This document shows, one piece after another, positions 54,954 through 63,125 of a stretch of 64,000 nt of DNA. Below the pieces are notes generated by a model. That model did not search any database. It was not told where the DNA came from and was given only the letters and a program-made list of their open reading frames with translations. Source of the DNA: Gammaproteobacteria bacterium (lineage in GTDB: Bacteria > Pseudomonadota > Gammaproteobacteria > Ga0077536); NCBI GenBank assembly GCA_024234975.1, contig JACKNH010000017.1, positions 17,169-81,168 on the forward strand, given 5' to 3'. Made by a program: the position numbers and the translations under genes. Each line of letters starts with the position of its first letter. The first letter of the stretch is position 1.

Positions 54954-54968
54954 GCGCCCGCGGGCATA

Positions 54969-55604
54969 TCACACAGGCTTCGCAGTTGTCGCTGGAGTTG
55001 ATGTGGCGTCGGCGACTTCGGTGTCGCACCACCGGTCGGTGAGTGACAGGTCACGCAGTTGACTGAATGCCCCATGATCGAACGTCGCCGGCGTCCATTG
55101 GTCGTGACAGTTCGGTCGTATGGCATCCAGCGTCGTCACAGGTATCCACTTCCAGGCTCCACGCTGGAAGTGATTGGTCGTATGGCAGCTTGCGGATGCT
55201 TCGGCGTCGCCCCGCCGTCGAATTGTCATGAACGTCGCAGGTACGATTGAAGCACGTCCCGTCGAGTTGTCATGGCACGAGAAGCACGTCCCGACGACTT
55301 CGAGGTGGTCGACCCGCAGCACCGGTGACCACGTCGTATTGATATGACAGGCCTCGCAGACATCACTGGTGTTGATGTGGGTAGGTGTCTTCGGTGTCGC
55401 ACCGCCGGTCGGCGAGTGACACTGCACGCAGTTGTCGCTGATCGCGCCATGATCGAATGTCGCCGGTGACCATGCATTGGTCGTATGGCAATCGTCACAG
55501 GTGTCCGCACTCTGGAAGTGATTGGTCGGTTTGCCCGGCGCTGTCGAGTTGTCGTGACGATACCCACGACCTCCAGGTGATCCACCTGCGGCACGATATC
55601 CCAC
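54969..55604 (-). CDS. Multihaem cytochrome c fragment, partly scrambled
   Basis: Coherent from ~55555 to ~55260 with four CxxCH (CDDCH, CVQCH, CEACH, CFSCH). At ~55130-55260 pieces of repeat units are joined out of order with short deletions, so the protein reading is meaningless there. It looks like collapsed or misassembled repeats, or real rearrangement. Confidence 0.6.
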   Translation of the reverse strand: MGYRAAGGSPGGRGYRHDNSTAPGKPTNHFQSADTCDDCHTTNAWSPATFDHGAISDNCVQCHSPTGGATPKTPTHINTSDVCEACHINTTWSPVLRVDHLEVVGTCFSCHDNSTGRASIVPATFMTIRRRGDAEASASCHTTNHFQRGAWKWIPVTTLDAIRPNCHDQWTPATFDHGAFSQLRDLSLTDRWCDTEVADATSTPATTAKPV

Positions 55605-58366
55605 GCGCCCGCGGGCGTATGACAGGCTTCGCAGTTGTCGCTGGAGTTGATATGCGTCGGGGACTTCGGTGTCGCACCACCGGTCGGTGAGTGACAGGTC
55701 GCGCAGCCATCGACAATGCCCGTGTGGTCGAATGTCGCCGGCGTCCAGGCATTGGTCGTATGGCAGTCATCACAGGTGTCGGATGTCTGGTAATGATCCA
55801 GCGGCTTGCCCGGGGCCGTCGAGTTGTCATGACACGAGAAGCAGGTCCCGACCACTTCCAGGTGATCCACGCGCAACACCGGCGCCCAGACCGTGGTCGT
55901 ATGGCACGCTTCGCAGACATCGCTCGTATTGATATGTGTCGGATGCTTCGGCGTCGCCCCGCCCGTCGGTGAATGGCAGGTCACGCAGCCGTCGACGATG
56001 CCGGCGTGATCGAACGTCGCAGGTATCCAGGCATTGGTGGTATGACAATCCTCGCAGTTGTTACCGCTCTGGATATGGTCCAGCGTCTTGCCCGGCGCCG
56101 TCGAGTTGTCATGGCACGAGAAGCACGTCCCGACGACTTCGAGGTGGTCGACCCGCAGCACCGGTGACCACGTCGTATTGATATGACAGGCCTCGCAGAC
56201 ATCACTGGTGTTGATGTGGGTAGGTGTCTTCGGTGTCGCACCACCGGTCGGCGAGTGACACTGCACGCAGTTGTCGCTGATCGCGCCATGATCGAATGTC
56301 GCCGGCGACCACGCATTGGTCGTATGGCAATCGTCACAGGTATCCGCACTCTGGAAGTGATTGGTCGGTTTGCCCGGCGCTGTCGAGTTGTCGTGACAGG
56401 AGAAGCACGTACCCACGACCTCCAGGTGATCCACCTGCGGCACGATATCCCACGCGCCCGCGGGCGTATGACAGGCTTCGCAGTTGTCGCTGGAGTTGAT
56501 ATGCGTCGGGGACTTCGGTGTCGCACCACCGGTCGGTGAGTGACAGGTCGCGCAGCCATCGACAATGCCCGTGTGGTCGAATGTCGCCGGCGTCCAGGCA
56601 TTGGTCGTATGGCAGTCATCGCAGGTGTCGGATGTCTGGTAATGATCCAGCGGCTTGCCCGGCGCCGTCGAGTTGTCATGACACGAGAAGCAGGTCCCGA
56701 CCACTTCCAGGTGATCCACGCGCAGCACCGGCGCCCAGACCGTGGTCGTATGACACGATTCGCAGACATCGCTCGTATTGATATGTGTCGGATGCTTCGG
56801 CGTTGCCCCGCCCGTCGGTGAATGGCAGGTCACGCAACCGTCGACGATGCCGGCGTGATCGAACGTCGCTGGCGTCCAGGCATTGGTGGAGTGGCAATCC
56901 TCGCAGTTGTCGCCGCTCTGAATGTGGTCGATTGGCTTGCCCGGCACGGTAGAGTTGTCATGGCACGAGAAGCACGTTCCGACCACCTCCAGGTGATCCA
57001 CTCGAGTCGTGGGCGACCAAGTCGTATTGATATGACAGGCCTCGCAGACATCACTGGTGTTGATGTGGGTAGGTGTCTTCGGTGTCGCTCCACCGGTTGG
57101 CGAGTGACACTGCACGCAGTTGTCGCTGATCGCGCCATGATCGAATGTCGCCGGCGACCACGCATTGGTCGTATGGCAATCGTCACAGGTGTCCGCACTC
57201 TGAAAGTGATTGGTCGGTTTGCCCGGCGCTGTCGAGTTGTCGTGACACGAGAAGCAGGTCCCAACGACCTCAATATGGTCGACGCTGAACGCCGGCGACC
57301 ATACCGTGGTCGTGTGACACGCCTCGCAGTTGTCACTGGTATTGATGTGATCAGGTGTCTTCGGCGTCGCGCCGCGATTGGGCGCATGACAGCTGACGCA
57401 ACCGTTGACAATACCGTCATGCGAGAACGTCGCCGGCGTCCACGCGTTGGTCGTGTGGCAGTCATCGCAGGTATCCGCGCTCTGGATATGATTCGTGGCC
57501 TTGCCCGGCGCTGTTGAGTTGTCATGGCACGACACACAAGTACCGATGACTTCCAGGTGGTCGACACGAATCACCGGATCCCAGGCACCGGTACTGTGGC
57601 ACGCTTCGCAGGACTCGCTGGTATTGATATGGGTCGGTGAGCGCGCGGTGGCGCCTCCGCCTGATGAATGGCAGGTAGCGCAGCCATCGACGATTCCGCT
57701 GTGGTCGAACAGCGCCGGCGTCCAGGCTGAAGTGCCGTGGCAGTCATCGCAGGTGTCCGCGCTCTGGATATGATCCAGCGTTTTGCCCGGCGCCGTCGAG
57801 TTATCGTGACATGAGAAACAGGTGCCGACCACTTCCAGGTGATCAACCCGCGTGATGGGCGACCATACCGTTGTGGTATGGCATGACTCGCAGTTATCAC
57901 TGGTGTTTATGTGATCCGGACTCTTGGGCGTAGCGCCACCGCCAATCGAGTGGCAGCTGCTACAACCGCTGACGATGCCGTCGTGCGAGAACGTGGCGGG
58001 AGACCAGGCAGTGGTGGTATGGCAGCTATCACAGGTGTCGGCGCTTTGAATATGGTCACCGGTCTTGCCTTGCGCCGTATTGTTGTCGTGACACGACACG
58101 CAGGTTCCAACCACTTCCAGATGGTCAACGCCGGTGACCGGTGACCAGACCGTCGTGGTATGACACGCTTCGCAGTTGTCGCTGGTATTGATATGGTCGG
58201 GTGTCTTCGGTGTCGCGCCCCGATTGGGCGCATGGCAGCTGGCACAACCGTCTGTTATGCCATCGTGCGAGAACGTCGCCGGGGACCAGGCGCTGGTCGT
58301 ATGGCAATCATCGCAGGTGTCAGCGCTCAGGATGTGACTGCTGTCTTGCCCTGTGCCGTCGCGTTG
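55226..58366 (-). CDS. Multihaem cytochrome c, central open frame (39 CxxCH)
   Basis: Open frame following the TGA at 58367; coherent repeat sequence runs from ~58348 to ~55556 with 39 CxxCH motifs. The first plausible in-frame initiator is GTG 58114, but this is an internal part of the giant cytochrome. The C-terminal third shows a higher-order repeat of three units (94+94+95 residues = 849 bases). A net 10-base loss near 55556, compared with the sibling copy at ~56400, removes one haem motif and shifts the frame; the remaining codons to 55226 are out of frame. Confidence 0.85.
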   Translation of the reverse strand, partial: QRDGTGQDSSHILSADTCDDCHTTSAWSPATFSHDGITDGCASCHAPNRGATPKTPDHINTSDNCEACHTTTVWSPVTGVDHLEVVGTCVSCHDNNTAQGKTGDHIQSADTCDSCHTTTAWSPATFSHDGIVSGCSSCHSIGGGATPKSPDHINTSDNCESCHTTTVWSPITRVDHLEVVGTCFSCHDNSTAPGKTLDHIQSADTCDDCHGTSAWTPALFDHSGIVDGCATCHSSGGGATARSPTHINTSESCEACHSTGAWDPVIRVDHLEVIGTCVSCHDNSTAPGKATNHIQSADTCDDCHTTNAWTPATFSHDGIVNGCVSCHAPNRGATPKTPDHINTSDNCEACHTTTVWSPAFSVDHIEVVGTCFSCHDNSTAPGKPTNHFQSADTCDDCHTTNAWSPATFDHGAISDNCVQCHSPTGGATPKTPTHINTSDVCEACHINTTWSPTTRVDHLEVVGTCFSCHDNSTVPGKPIDHIQSGDNCEDCHSTNAWTPATFDHAGIVDGCVTCHSPTGGATPKHPTHINTSDVCESCHTTTVWAPVLRVDHLEVVGTCFSCHDNSTAPGKPLDHYQTSDTCDDCHTTNAWTPATFDHTGIVDGCATCHSPTGGATPKSPTHINSSDNCEACHTPAGAWDIVPQVDHLEVVGTCFSCHDNSTAPGKPTNHFQSADTCDDCHTTNAWSPATFDHGAISDNCVQCHSPTGGATPKTPTHINTSDVCEACHINTTWSPVLRVDHLEVVGTCFSCHDNSTAPGKTLDHIQSGNNCEDCHTTNAWIPATFDHAGIVDGCVTCHSPTGGATPKHPTHINTSDVCEACHTTTVWAPVLRVDHLEVVGTCFSCHDNSTAPGKPLDHYQTSDTCDDCHTTNAWTPATFDHTGIVDGCATCHSPTGGATPKSPTHINSSDNCEACHTPAGAWDIVPQVDHLEVVGIVTTTRQRRANRPITSRVRTPVTIAIRPMHGHRRHSIMARSATTACSVTRRPAVRHRRHLPTSTPVMSARPVISIRRGHRCCGSTTSKSSGRASRAMTTRRDVLQSYLRRS

Positions 58367-58654
58367 TCATGGCACGATGAAACACGCACCCACCACTTCA
58401 AGGTGGTCAACCCGGATGACCGGGGCCCACACAGTCGTGGTGTGGCATGCTTCGCAGGATTCACTGGTATTGATATGGGCCGATGAGCGCGCGGTGGCGC
58501 CGCCGCCCGGGGAGTGGCAGGTCGCGCAACCGTCAGTAATCCCGGTATGGTCGAACAGCGCTGGCGTCCAGGCCGACGTGCTATGGCAATCGTCGCAGGT
58601 GTCGGCGCTGGGAATGTGATTCGTGGTCTTACCCTGTGCCGTCGCTGTTGTCAT
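58367..58654 (-). CDS. Multihaem cytochrome c fragment
   Basis: About 95 codons continuing the repeat in a shifted frame: TAQGKTTNH, DTCDDCHSTSAW, DGCATCHSPGGG, ESCEACHTTTVW, then VVGACF. An inserted A (TTCATCGTGCC for TTCTCGTGCC) destroys the next haem motif and brings in a TGA. The frame after this stop is the same as that of 55226-58366, because a compensating one-base loss follows about 30 bases later. Confidence 0.7.
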   Translation of the reverse strand: MTTATAQGKTTNHIPSADTCDDCHSTSAWTPALFDHTGITDGCATCHSPGGGATARSSAHINTSESCEACHTTTVWAPVIRVDHLEVVGACFIVP

Positions 58655-60449
58655 GGCAGGTAATACAAGTGCCGACCACTTCCACGTGGTCGACCTGCGT
58701 CACCGGCGACCATACCGTCGTGGCGTGACACGCCTGACAATTATCACTGCTGTTGATGTGCTCGGAACTCTTCGGGGTGGCGCCCCCGCCGGGCGAATGA
58801 CAACCGCTGCAGCCGCTGACGATGCCGTCGTGTGAGAACGATGTGGGTGACCAGGCGTTGGTTGAATGGCAGGTATCGCAGGTATCGACGCTTTGAATGT
58901 GGTCGAGCGTCTTGCCTTGTGCCGTGTTGTTATCGTGGCACGACGCACATGCCCCGACCACGTCGAGATGGTCGACCCGCGTGATGGGTGACCAGACCGT
59001 CGTGGTATGACACGCTTCGCAGTTGTCGCTGGTATTGATATGGTCAGGTGTCTTTGGCGTCGCGCCGCGATTGGGCGCGTGGCAGCTGACGCAACCGTCG
59101 GTGATGCCGTCGTGCGAGAACGTCGTGGGGGACCAGGCGTTGGTGCTATGGCAGCTATCGCAGGTGTCGACGCTCTGAATATGATCGGCTGTCTTGCCTT
59201 GCGCTGTGTTGTTGTCGTGGCAGGAGGCACACGCACCCACGACTTCGAGGTGATCCACACCCGTCGCTGGTGACCAGACCGTGGTCGTATGACACGCCTG
59301 ACAGTTGTCACTGCTGTTGATATGGTCGGGTGTCTTCGGTGTCGCGCCGCGATTGGGCGCATGACAGCTGACACAACCATCGGTAATGCCGTCGTGCGAG
59401 AACGTCGCCGGCGACCAGGCGTTGGTCGTATGGCAGTTATCGCAGGTGTCCGCGCTCAGAATGTGGTCGTCAGTCTTGCCCTGTGCCGTGTTGTTGTCGT
59501 GGCAGGAGGCACACGCACCCACGACTTCGAGGTGGTCCACACGTGTGACTGGTGACCAGACCGTTGTGGTATGACACGCCTGGCAGTTGTCGCTGGTGTT
59601 GATATGGTCAGGTGTCTTTGGCGTCGCGCCGCGATTGGGTGCATGGCATCCCGCGCAACCATCGGTAATGCCGTCGTGTGAGAACGTCGCCGGCGTCCAG
59701 GCGTTGGTCGTATGGCAGTCATCGCAGGTATCGGCACTCAATATATGGTTGGTAGCCCTGCCGCGTGCCGTCGCATTGTCATGGCAGGAAATACACGTGC
59801 CGACGACTTCGAGATGGTCGACCGTGATGACCGGTTCCCAGCCACTGGTCGAATGGCAGGATTGGCAACTGTCGCTGGTATTGATGTGCGAGGTCGACTT
59901 CGCGGTGGCGCCACCCTGCGGCGAGTGACATGTCACGCAGCCGTCAGTGATTCCGCTATGGTCAAACTCCGCAGGGGTCCAGGCAGTGGTGGCGTGGCAA
60001 TCGCCGCAGGTGTCAGGGCTGGGGAAGTGATTGGCGGGTTTGCCTGTTGCCATTCCGCTTGCATGACACGATTCACAGCTACCGATGACGCTGTTGTGAT
60101 CAACGCGCGTCACCACGTTCCAGGTTTCGGGCGTATGGCAGTCGTCGCAATTGTCCACAACCGGGATGTGATCCGCCGGCATAAGCGACGCGCTCTGACC
60201 CGGGCTGCTGACGTGGCAGGACGCACAGCGGGTCGGCGTGCCCTTGAACAGCCCGTTCTGATGGCAGGATTCACACTCCACATTGCTGTGCGACGAACGC
60301 AACGGGAACACGGTGGTATCGTGGTCGAAGCCCTGGGCATGCGCATGCGTGCCCGCGAGCATCAGCGCAATCAACAGGCCAAGTGCAAACACCGCCGACC
60401 AGCTCTTGCCGATCAGCGCTGCGGAATTCCGGATCGGGAGTACCGTCAT
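58629..60449 (-). CDS. Multihaem cytochrome c, N-terminal open frame (24 CxxCH)
   Basis: 606 codons open from ATG 60449, which overlaps the 24-haem gene stop as ATGA. Signal peptide ~12-38. Opening segment FDHDTTVFPLRSSHSNVECE is followed by 24 CxxCH motifs. The first ~200 residues are more diverse; later units are regular. Ends prematurely after CITCHDN: one extra A (AACAGCGACGG where the other units imply AACGCGACGG) shifts the frame, and the repeat continues in another frame from ~58640. Confidence 0.88.
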   Translation of the reverse strand: MTVLPIRNSAALIGKSWSAVFALGLLIALMLAGTHAHAQGFDHDTTVFPLRSSHSNVECESCHQNGLFKGTPTRCASCHVSSPGQSASLMPADHIPVVDNCDDCHTPETWNVVTRVDHNSVIGSCESCHASGMATGKPANHFPSPDTCGDCHATTAWTPAEFDHSGITDGCVTCHSPQGGATAKSTSHINTSDSCQSCHSTSGWEPVITVDHLEVVGTCISCHDNATARGRATNHILSADTCDDCHTTNAWTPATFSHDGITDGCAGCHAPNRGATPKTPDHINTSDNCQACHTTTVWSPVTRVDHLEVVGACASCHDNNTAQGKTDDHILSADTCDNCHTTNAWSPATFSHDGITDGCVSCHAPNRGATPKTPDHINSSDNCQACHTTTVWSPATGVDHLEVVGACASCHDNNTAQGKTADHIQSVDTCDSCHSTNAWSPTTFSHDGITDGCVSCHAPNRGATPKTPDHINTSDNCEACHTTTVWSPITRVDHLDVVGACASCHDNNTAQGKTLDHIQSVDTCDTCHSTNAWSPTSFSHDGIVSGCSGCHSPGGGATPKSSEHINSSDNCQACHATTVWSPVTQVDHVEVVGTCITCHDNSDGTG

Positions 60450-62206
60450 TGCGGAACCGCCCCGGTGAATGTATCCGTTGTATGGCATCGATCGCACGAC
60501 GCACCGAATGCACCTTCGTGTACGTCGTCGGCTCGATGGCAATCCGCACAGGTATGCAGTCCACGCGTGGCACGCACCAACGGGCCCTGATGGCAGGCTT
60601 CACACTGAATGTCGGCGTGGCGTCCACTCAGGGGATAGTCTGTCTGAGTGTCATGGTCGAAGTCCCAGAATGACCAGTCATTCGGTGTATGGCATTGCCC
60701 GCAACCGCCGGCAAAACTGTCGCCATGCGGATTTTCATCGGCGTGGCAGTTCTCGCAGCCGGCGTCGACTCGGGCGAGTGTTCCTGCGAGATGGCATTGT
60801 TCGCATGGAACCAGTGCATGCAATCCGATCAACGGAAAGGCGCTCAGGTCATGGTCAAAGGTGACGTCGACCAACCAGCCCTCGCTGTTGTGGCAGCGTT
60901 GGCATTGGTCGCCAGTGAGTCCGTCGTGAACGTCATCGGCTTCATGACAGCTGTTGCATTGAGTTGGTGTCTGCGCCGGATCAGTGTCGTTGGCATGGCA
61001 CTGCTGGCAACTCGCCATGGCGTGGCGGCCGGTCAGCGGGAAATCGGTTGCGGTATCGTGGTCGAAGGTCGCATTCGACCAACCGGATTCCTGGTGGCAG
61101 TCTGCGCAGGCTTCGCCCATGCTGCCGGCATGTACATCGTCGCCTCGGTGGCAACTCACACAGGCGGCATCCAGTTCCGCTTCGTAGACGTTATCCACAT
61201 GGCAGGCGTTGCAGGAAAGGCTGGCGTGACCTTCGCGCAATGGAAAATCAGTATCGGTCGCGTGGTCGAACAGGCTTTTGCGCCAGGTATCGGCGGTGTG
61301 GCACTGCTGACATTGGTTGCCATTCAGGCCGGCGTGAATATCGTCGCCACGATGACAGCTTGCGCATTCCGGTTCCAATGGCGATCCGGGCAGCCCATCC
61401 CGATGGCAGGCCGTGCACTCAATGTTCTGGTGCCTTCCGGTAAGCGGGAAATCAGTTGCCTTGCCATGGTCAAAGACAACTTCGGCCCAGCCTTCGGGCG
61501 CATGGCAGTCTGCGCATTCCCGGCCCAGACGCCCTGCGTGAATATCGCTGACCAGGTGGCAGGAAACACACTCACTGCTGACGCCGGTATATTGCTCACC
61601 GACGTGACATGCCCGACATGCCGCTTCAGTGTGTTTGCCCGTCAGTGGAAAGTCAGTGGCAGCATGATCGAACCTCACCTCGCTCCAGCCGGCCGGAGAG
61701 TGGCAATCTCCGCACGTGTTGTCGAACTGCCCATTATGCGGTTCCTCATCCGCATGACATGCGACGCAGCCGGTTTCCTCCAGCTTGAAGCCACTGTCGC
61801 TGTGGCACCCGGTACATGACAGTCCGACATGTCTGCCTTCCAGCGGGAAGTCGGTGACGGCGTGGTCGAAGGTCAGTGTATCCAGCACGGCGATGTTCGC
61901 ATCGCGGCCCTTGTGGTCGGTATGGCATGAGCGGCATTCCTCCTGCGAGGCGGACTTTTGTCTGCCGTGGAATCCCAGGCCACCTTCGATATCAGCTGCG
62001 ATATCCTCATGGCATTGAAGGCATAACGTTGCCTGCGAAGTCTTTTGGAATGGCAAATGACATTTTTCACAGGTCGCTTCGAGATCCGCATGCGACGCAG
62101 TCAGATCGCCGGGCATCACCAGGCGCTCCAGAATCTGCTGACCGGCCGCGGGTGCCGCATGCAAGACCATCAATCCCATAACTATGCCAAAGACCTTTCG
62201 CAACAT
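60446..62206 (-). CDS. 24-haem cytochrome c
   Basis: 586 residues, intact. Signal peptide 1-22 (VFGIVMGLMVLHAAPAAG). I count 24 CxxCH motifs from CEKCH (~46) to CDRCH (~573), about one per 24 residues. Repeats of FDHxxTDFPLxGRH followed by CxxCH supply histidines suited to bis-His haem ligation. The unit type differs from the giant cytochrome. Starts 17 bases after the membrane-protein gene; its stop overlaps the giant cytochrome start. Presumably a periplasmic electron carrier linking the inner-membrane component to the giant cytochrome (inference). Confidence 0.92.
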   Translation of the reverse strand: MLRKVFGIVMGLMVLHAAPAAGQQILERLVMPGDLTASHADLEATCEKCHLPFQKTSQATLCLQCHEDIAADIEGGLGFHGRQKSASQEECRSCHTDHKGRDANIAVLDTLTFDHAVTDFPLEGRHVGLSCTGCHSDSGFKLEETGCVACHADEEPHNGQFDNTCGDCHSPAGWSEVRFDHAATDFPLTGKHTEAACRACHVGEQYTGVSSECVSCHLVSDIHAGRLGRECADCHAPEGWAEVVFDHGKATDFPLTGRHQNIECTACHRDGLPGSPLEPECASCHRGDDIHAGLNGNQCQQCHTADTWRKSLFDHATDTDFPLREGHASLSCNACHVDNVYEAELDAACVSCHRGDDVHAGSMGEACADCHQESGWSNATFDHDTATDFPLTGRHAMASCQQCHANDTDPAQTPTQCNSCHEADDVHDGLTGDQCQRCHNSEGWLVDVTFDHDLSAFPLIGLHALVPCEQCHLAGTLARVDAGCENCHADENPHGDSFAGGCGQCHTPNDWSFWDFDHDTQTDYPLSGRHADIQCEACHQGPLVRATRGLHTCADCHRADDVHEGAFGASCDRCHTTDTFTGAVPQ

Positions 62207-62223
62207 TTATCCGTCGTTCCCCG

Positions 62224-63123
62224 TCAGAACATATGCACGGCGACGATGTGAATAATGGCGGTGACGATAAGCATGATGAACAAGGGCAGATGCCAGAAAT
62301 GCCAGGCCCTGAACAAGCGTTCAAAAAGCTGCAGCCCGCTGGCGCGGGTGATGGCCACGAAATATGCACGGGCCAGGCGGCGCATCATGCCGATATCCAC
62401 GGCGGGCTGGGTACGGGCGAAGCGGTCGATCGCGACATCCACCTGGCGCGATAGATGCTTGACCGCGGCGCGGACCCGCAACATCGATGCAATGGCGCCG
62501 GCAACCGAATGCGGCGCGCGTGCAGGAGTGTCCTCGAGTGCCCGTAGCGCCTCGCACAATCCGTCATCAGCTTCGATGGCCGGCAGCATGTATTCGCGCG
62601 CGTAGGCAGAGTCCAGCTCAAGCTCCCGCAACGTCGCGCGCGCGCCGAACAAACCGTAGTGGATTCGCGTGTAAAGGTAGCGTCCCACAAGGCCGCTGGC
62701 TGCCACGATCAGCATCGCCGCCAGGGCCATGGCGGCGTTGGTCGAACCAAAGGTGAATTGGGAATGGAACAGGATCAACGTCGGCCCGAGAATGCCGAGC
62801 ACCATATGTATCCGGAACCAGGTGGCCGTCGCTCCCATCCATGCCAGCCGTCGGAACCGTTTGCGTAGTGGGTACAGCAATAACGCGAGCATCATCGATC
62901 CACCAAGGATTCCGAGGGCGTACCCCATGCCCTGGGCGGGTGTCATATAGTTCTGCAGGTTGACCTGCATCCCCCACAGGCAGACGACAATGGCGATCGT
63001 CAATGCGATCACCGGTAGCAATTTCACGATGACCGGCAGGGTAAATTGCGACAGATGGCCTTCGCGGACGTTTTTATCCTGCTGTTGCGTCATTTGCGAA
63101 ACAGTTTCGGTCACCGCAGCCAT
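62224..63123 (-). CDS. Polytopic membrane protein with b-haem-like histidines
   Basis: 299 residues. About five transmembrane helices: VIALTIAIVVCLWGM, LGILGGSMMLALLLYPL, HMVLGILGPTLILFHSQF, AAMALAAMLIVAASGLVG and LPLFIMLIVTAIIHIVAVHM. Paired His in helix 3 and at the C-terminal helix (WHFWHLP, IIHIVAVH) suggest b-type haem binding; a long soluble loop (~170-260) lies between helices 4 and 5. Likely the inner-membrane, possibly quinol-oxidising, entry of the electron chain. Start ATG 63123 lies two bases after the preceding stop. Confidence 0.78.
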   Translation of the reverse strand: MAAVTETVSQMTQQQDKNVREGHLSQFTLPVIVKLLPVIALTIAIVVCLWGMQVNLQNYMTPAQGMGYALGILGGSMMLALLLYPLRKRFRRLAWMGATATWFRIHMVLGILGPTLILFHSQFTFGSTNAAMALAAMLIVAASGLVGRYLYTRIHYGLFGARATLRELELDSAYAREYMLPAIEADDGLCEALRALEDTPARAPHSVAGAIASMLRVRAAVKHLSRQVDVAIDRFARTQPAVDIGMMRRLARAYFVAITRASGLQLFERLFRAWHFWHLPLFIMLIVTAIIHIVAVHMF

Positions 63124-63125
63124 GA

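Larger units (their letters stand above)
53963..60449 (-). pseudogene. Giant multihaem cytochrome c locus (~80 CxxCH), reading frame broken by indels
   Basis: If the indels are repaired, this is one gene of ~6.5 kb encoding ~2,160 residues with roughly 80 CxxCH motifs plus one CX3CH. Signal peptide at the N-terminus (SAVFALGLLIALMLAGTHAHA). The body is tandem ~94-95-residue units, each with four haem motifs in the pattern VVGTCxSCHDN, SADTCDDCHTTNAW, GITDGCxxCHxP and NTSDNCxACHTTTVW. The frame breaks near 58640, 58378/58348, 55556, 55250, ~55030, ~54915 and ~54730. It overlaps the 24-haem gene upstream (ATGA) and the barrel gene downstream (TGATG), so it is the middle of an operon. Whether the breaks are biological or assembly errors is open. 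Confidence 0.8.
53963..60449 (-). repeat. Tandem ~282-base coding repeats with an 849-base higher-order repeat
   Basis: Each ~282-285-base unit encodes 94-95 residues with four CxxCH. Between 54.9 and 57.2 kb three unit types recur in fixed order, giving an 849-base superunit: the block beginning CTCCAGGTGATCCACCTGCG occurs at 55571 and 56420, exactly 849 bases apart, and a degraded copy begins near 54918. Near-identity of the copies implies recent duplication or gene conversion. Confidence 0.8.

Noticed and set aside
58367..58369. TGA read as selenocysteine or programmed frameshift in the giant cytochrome
   Set aside because: The stop is produced by an inserted base relative to all sibling units, with a compensating loss shortly after; no slippery heptamer or SECIS-like hairpin seen.
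54000..60400. CRISPR-like or satellite repeat array
   Set aside because: Repeats are ~282 bases, coding, and carry regular CxxCH motifs; no short repeat/unique spacer pattern and no cas genes.
60689..61819. Plus-strand 376-codon hydrophobic-looking open frame
   Set aside because: Antisense to the 24-haem cytochrome; its Ala/Val/Gly-rich look comes from reverse complements of the repeated CxxCH codons.
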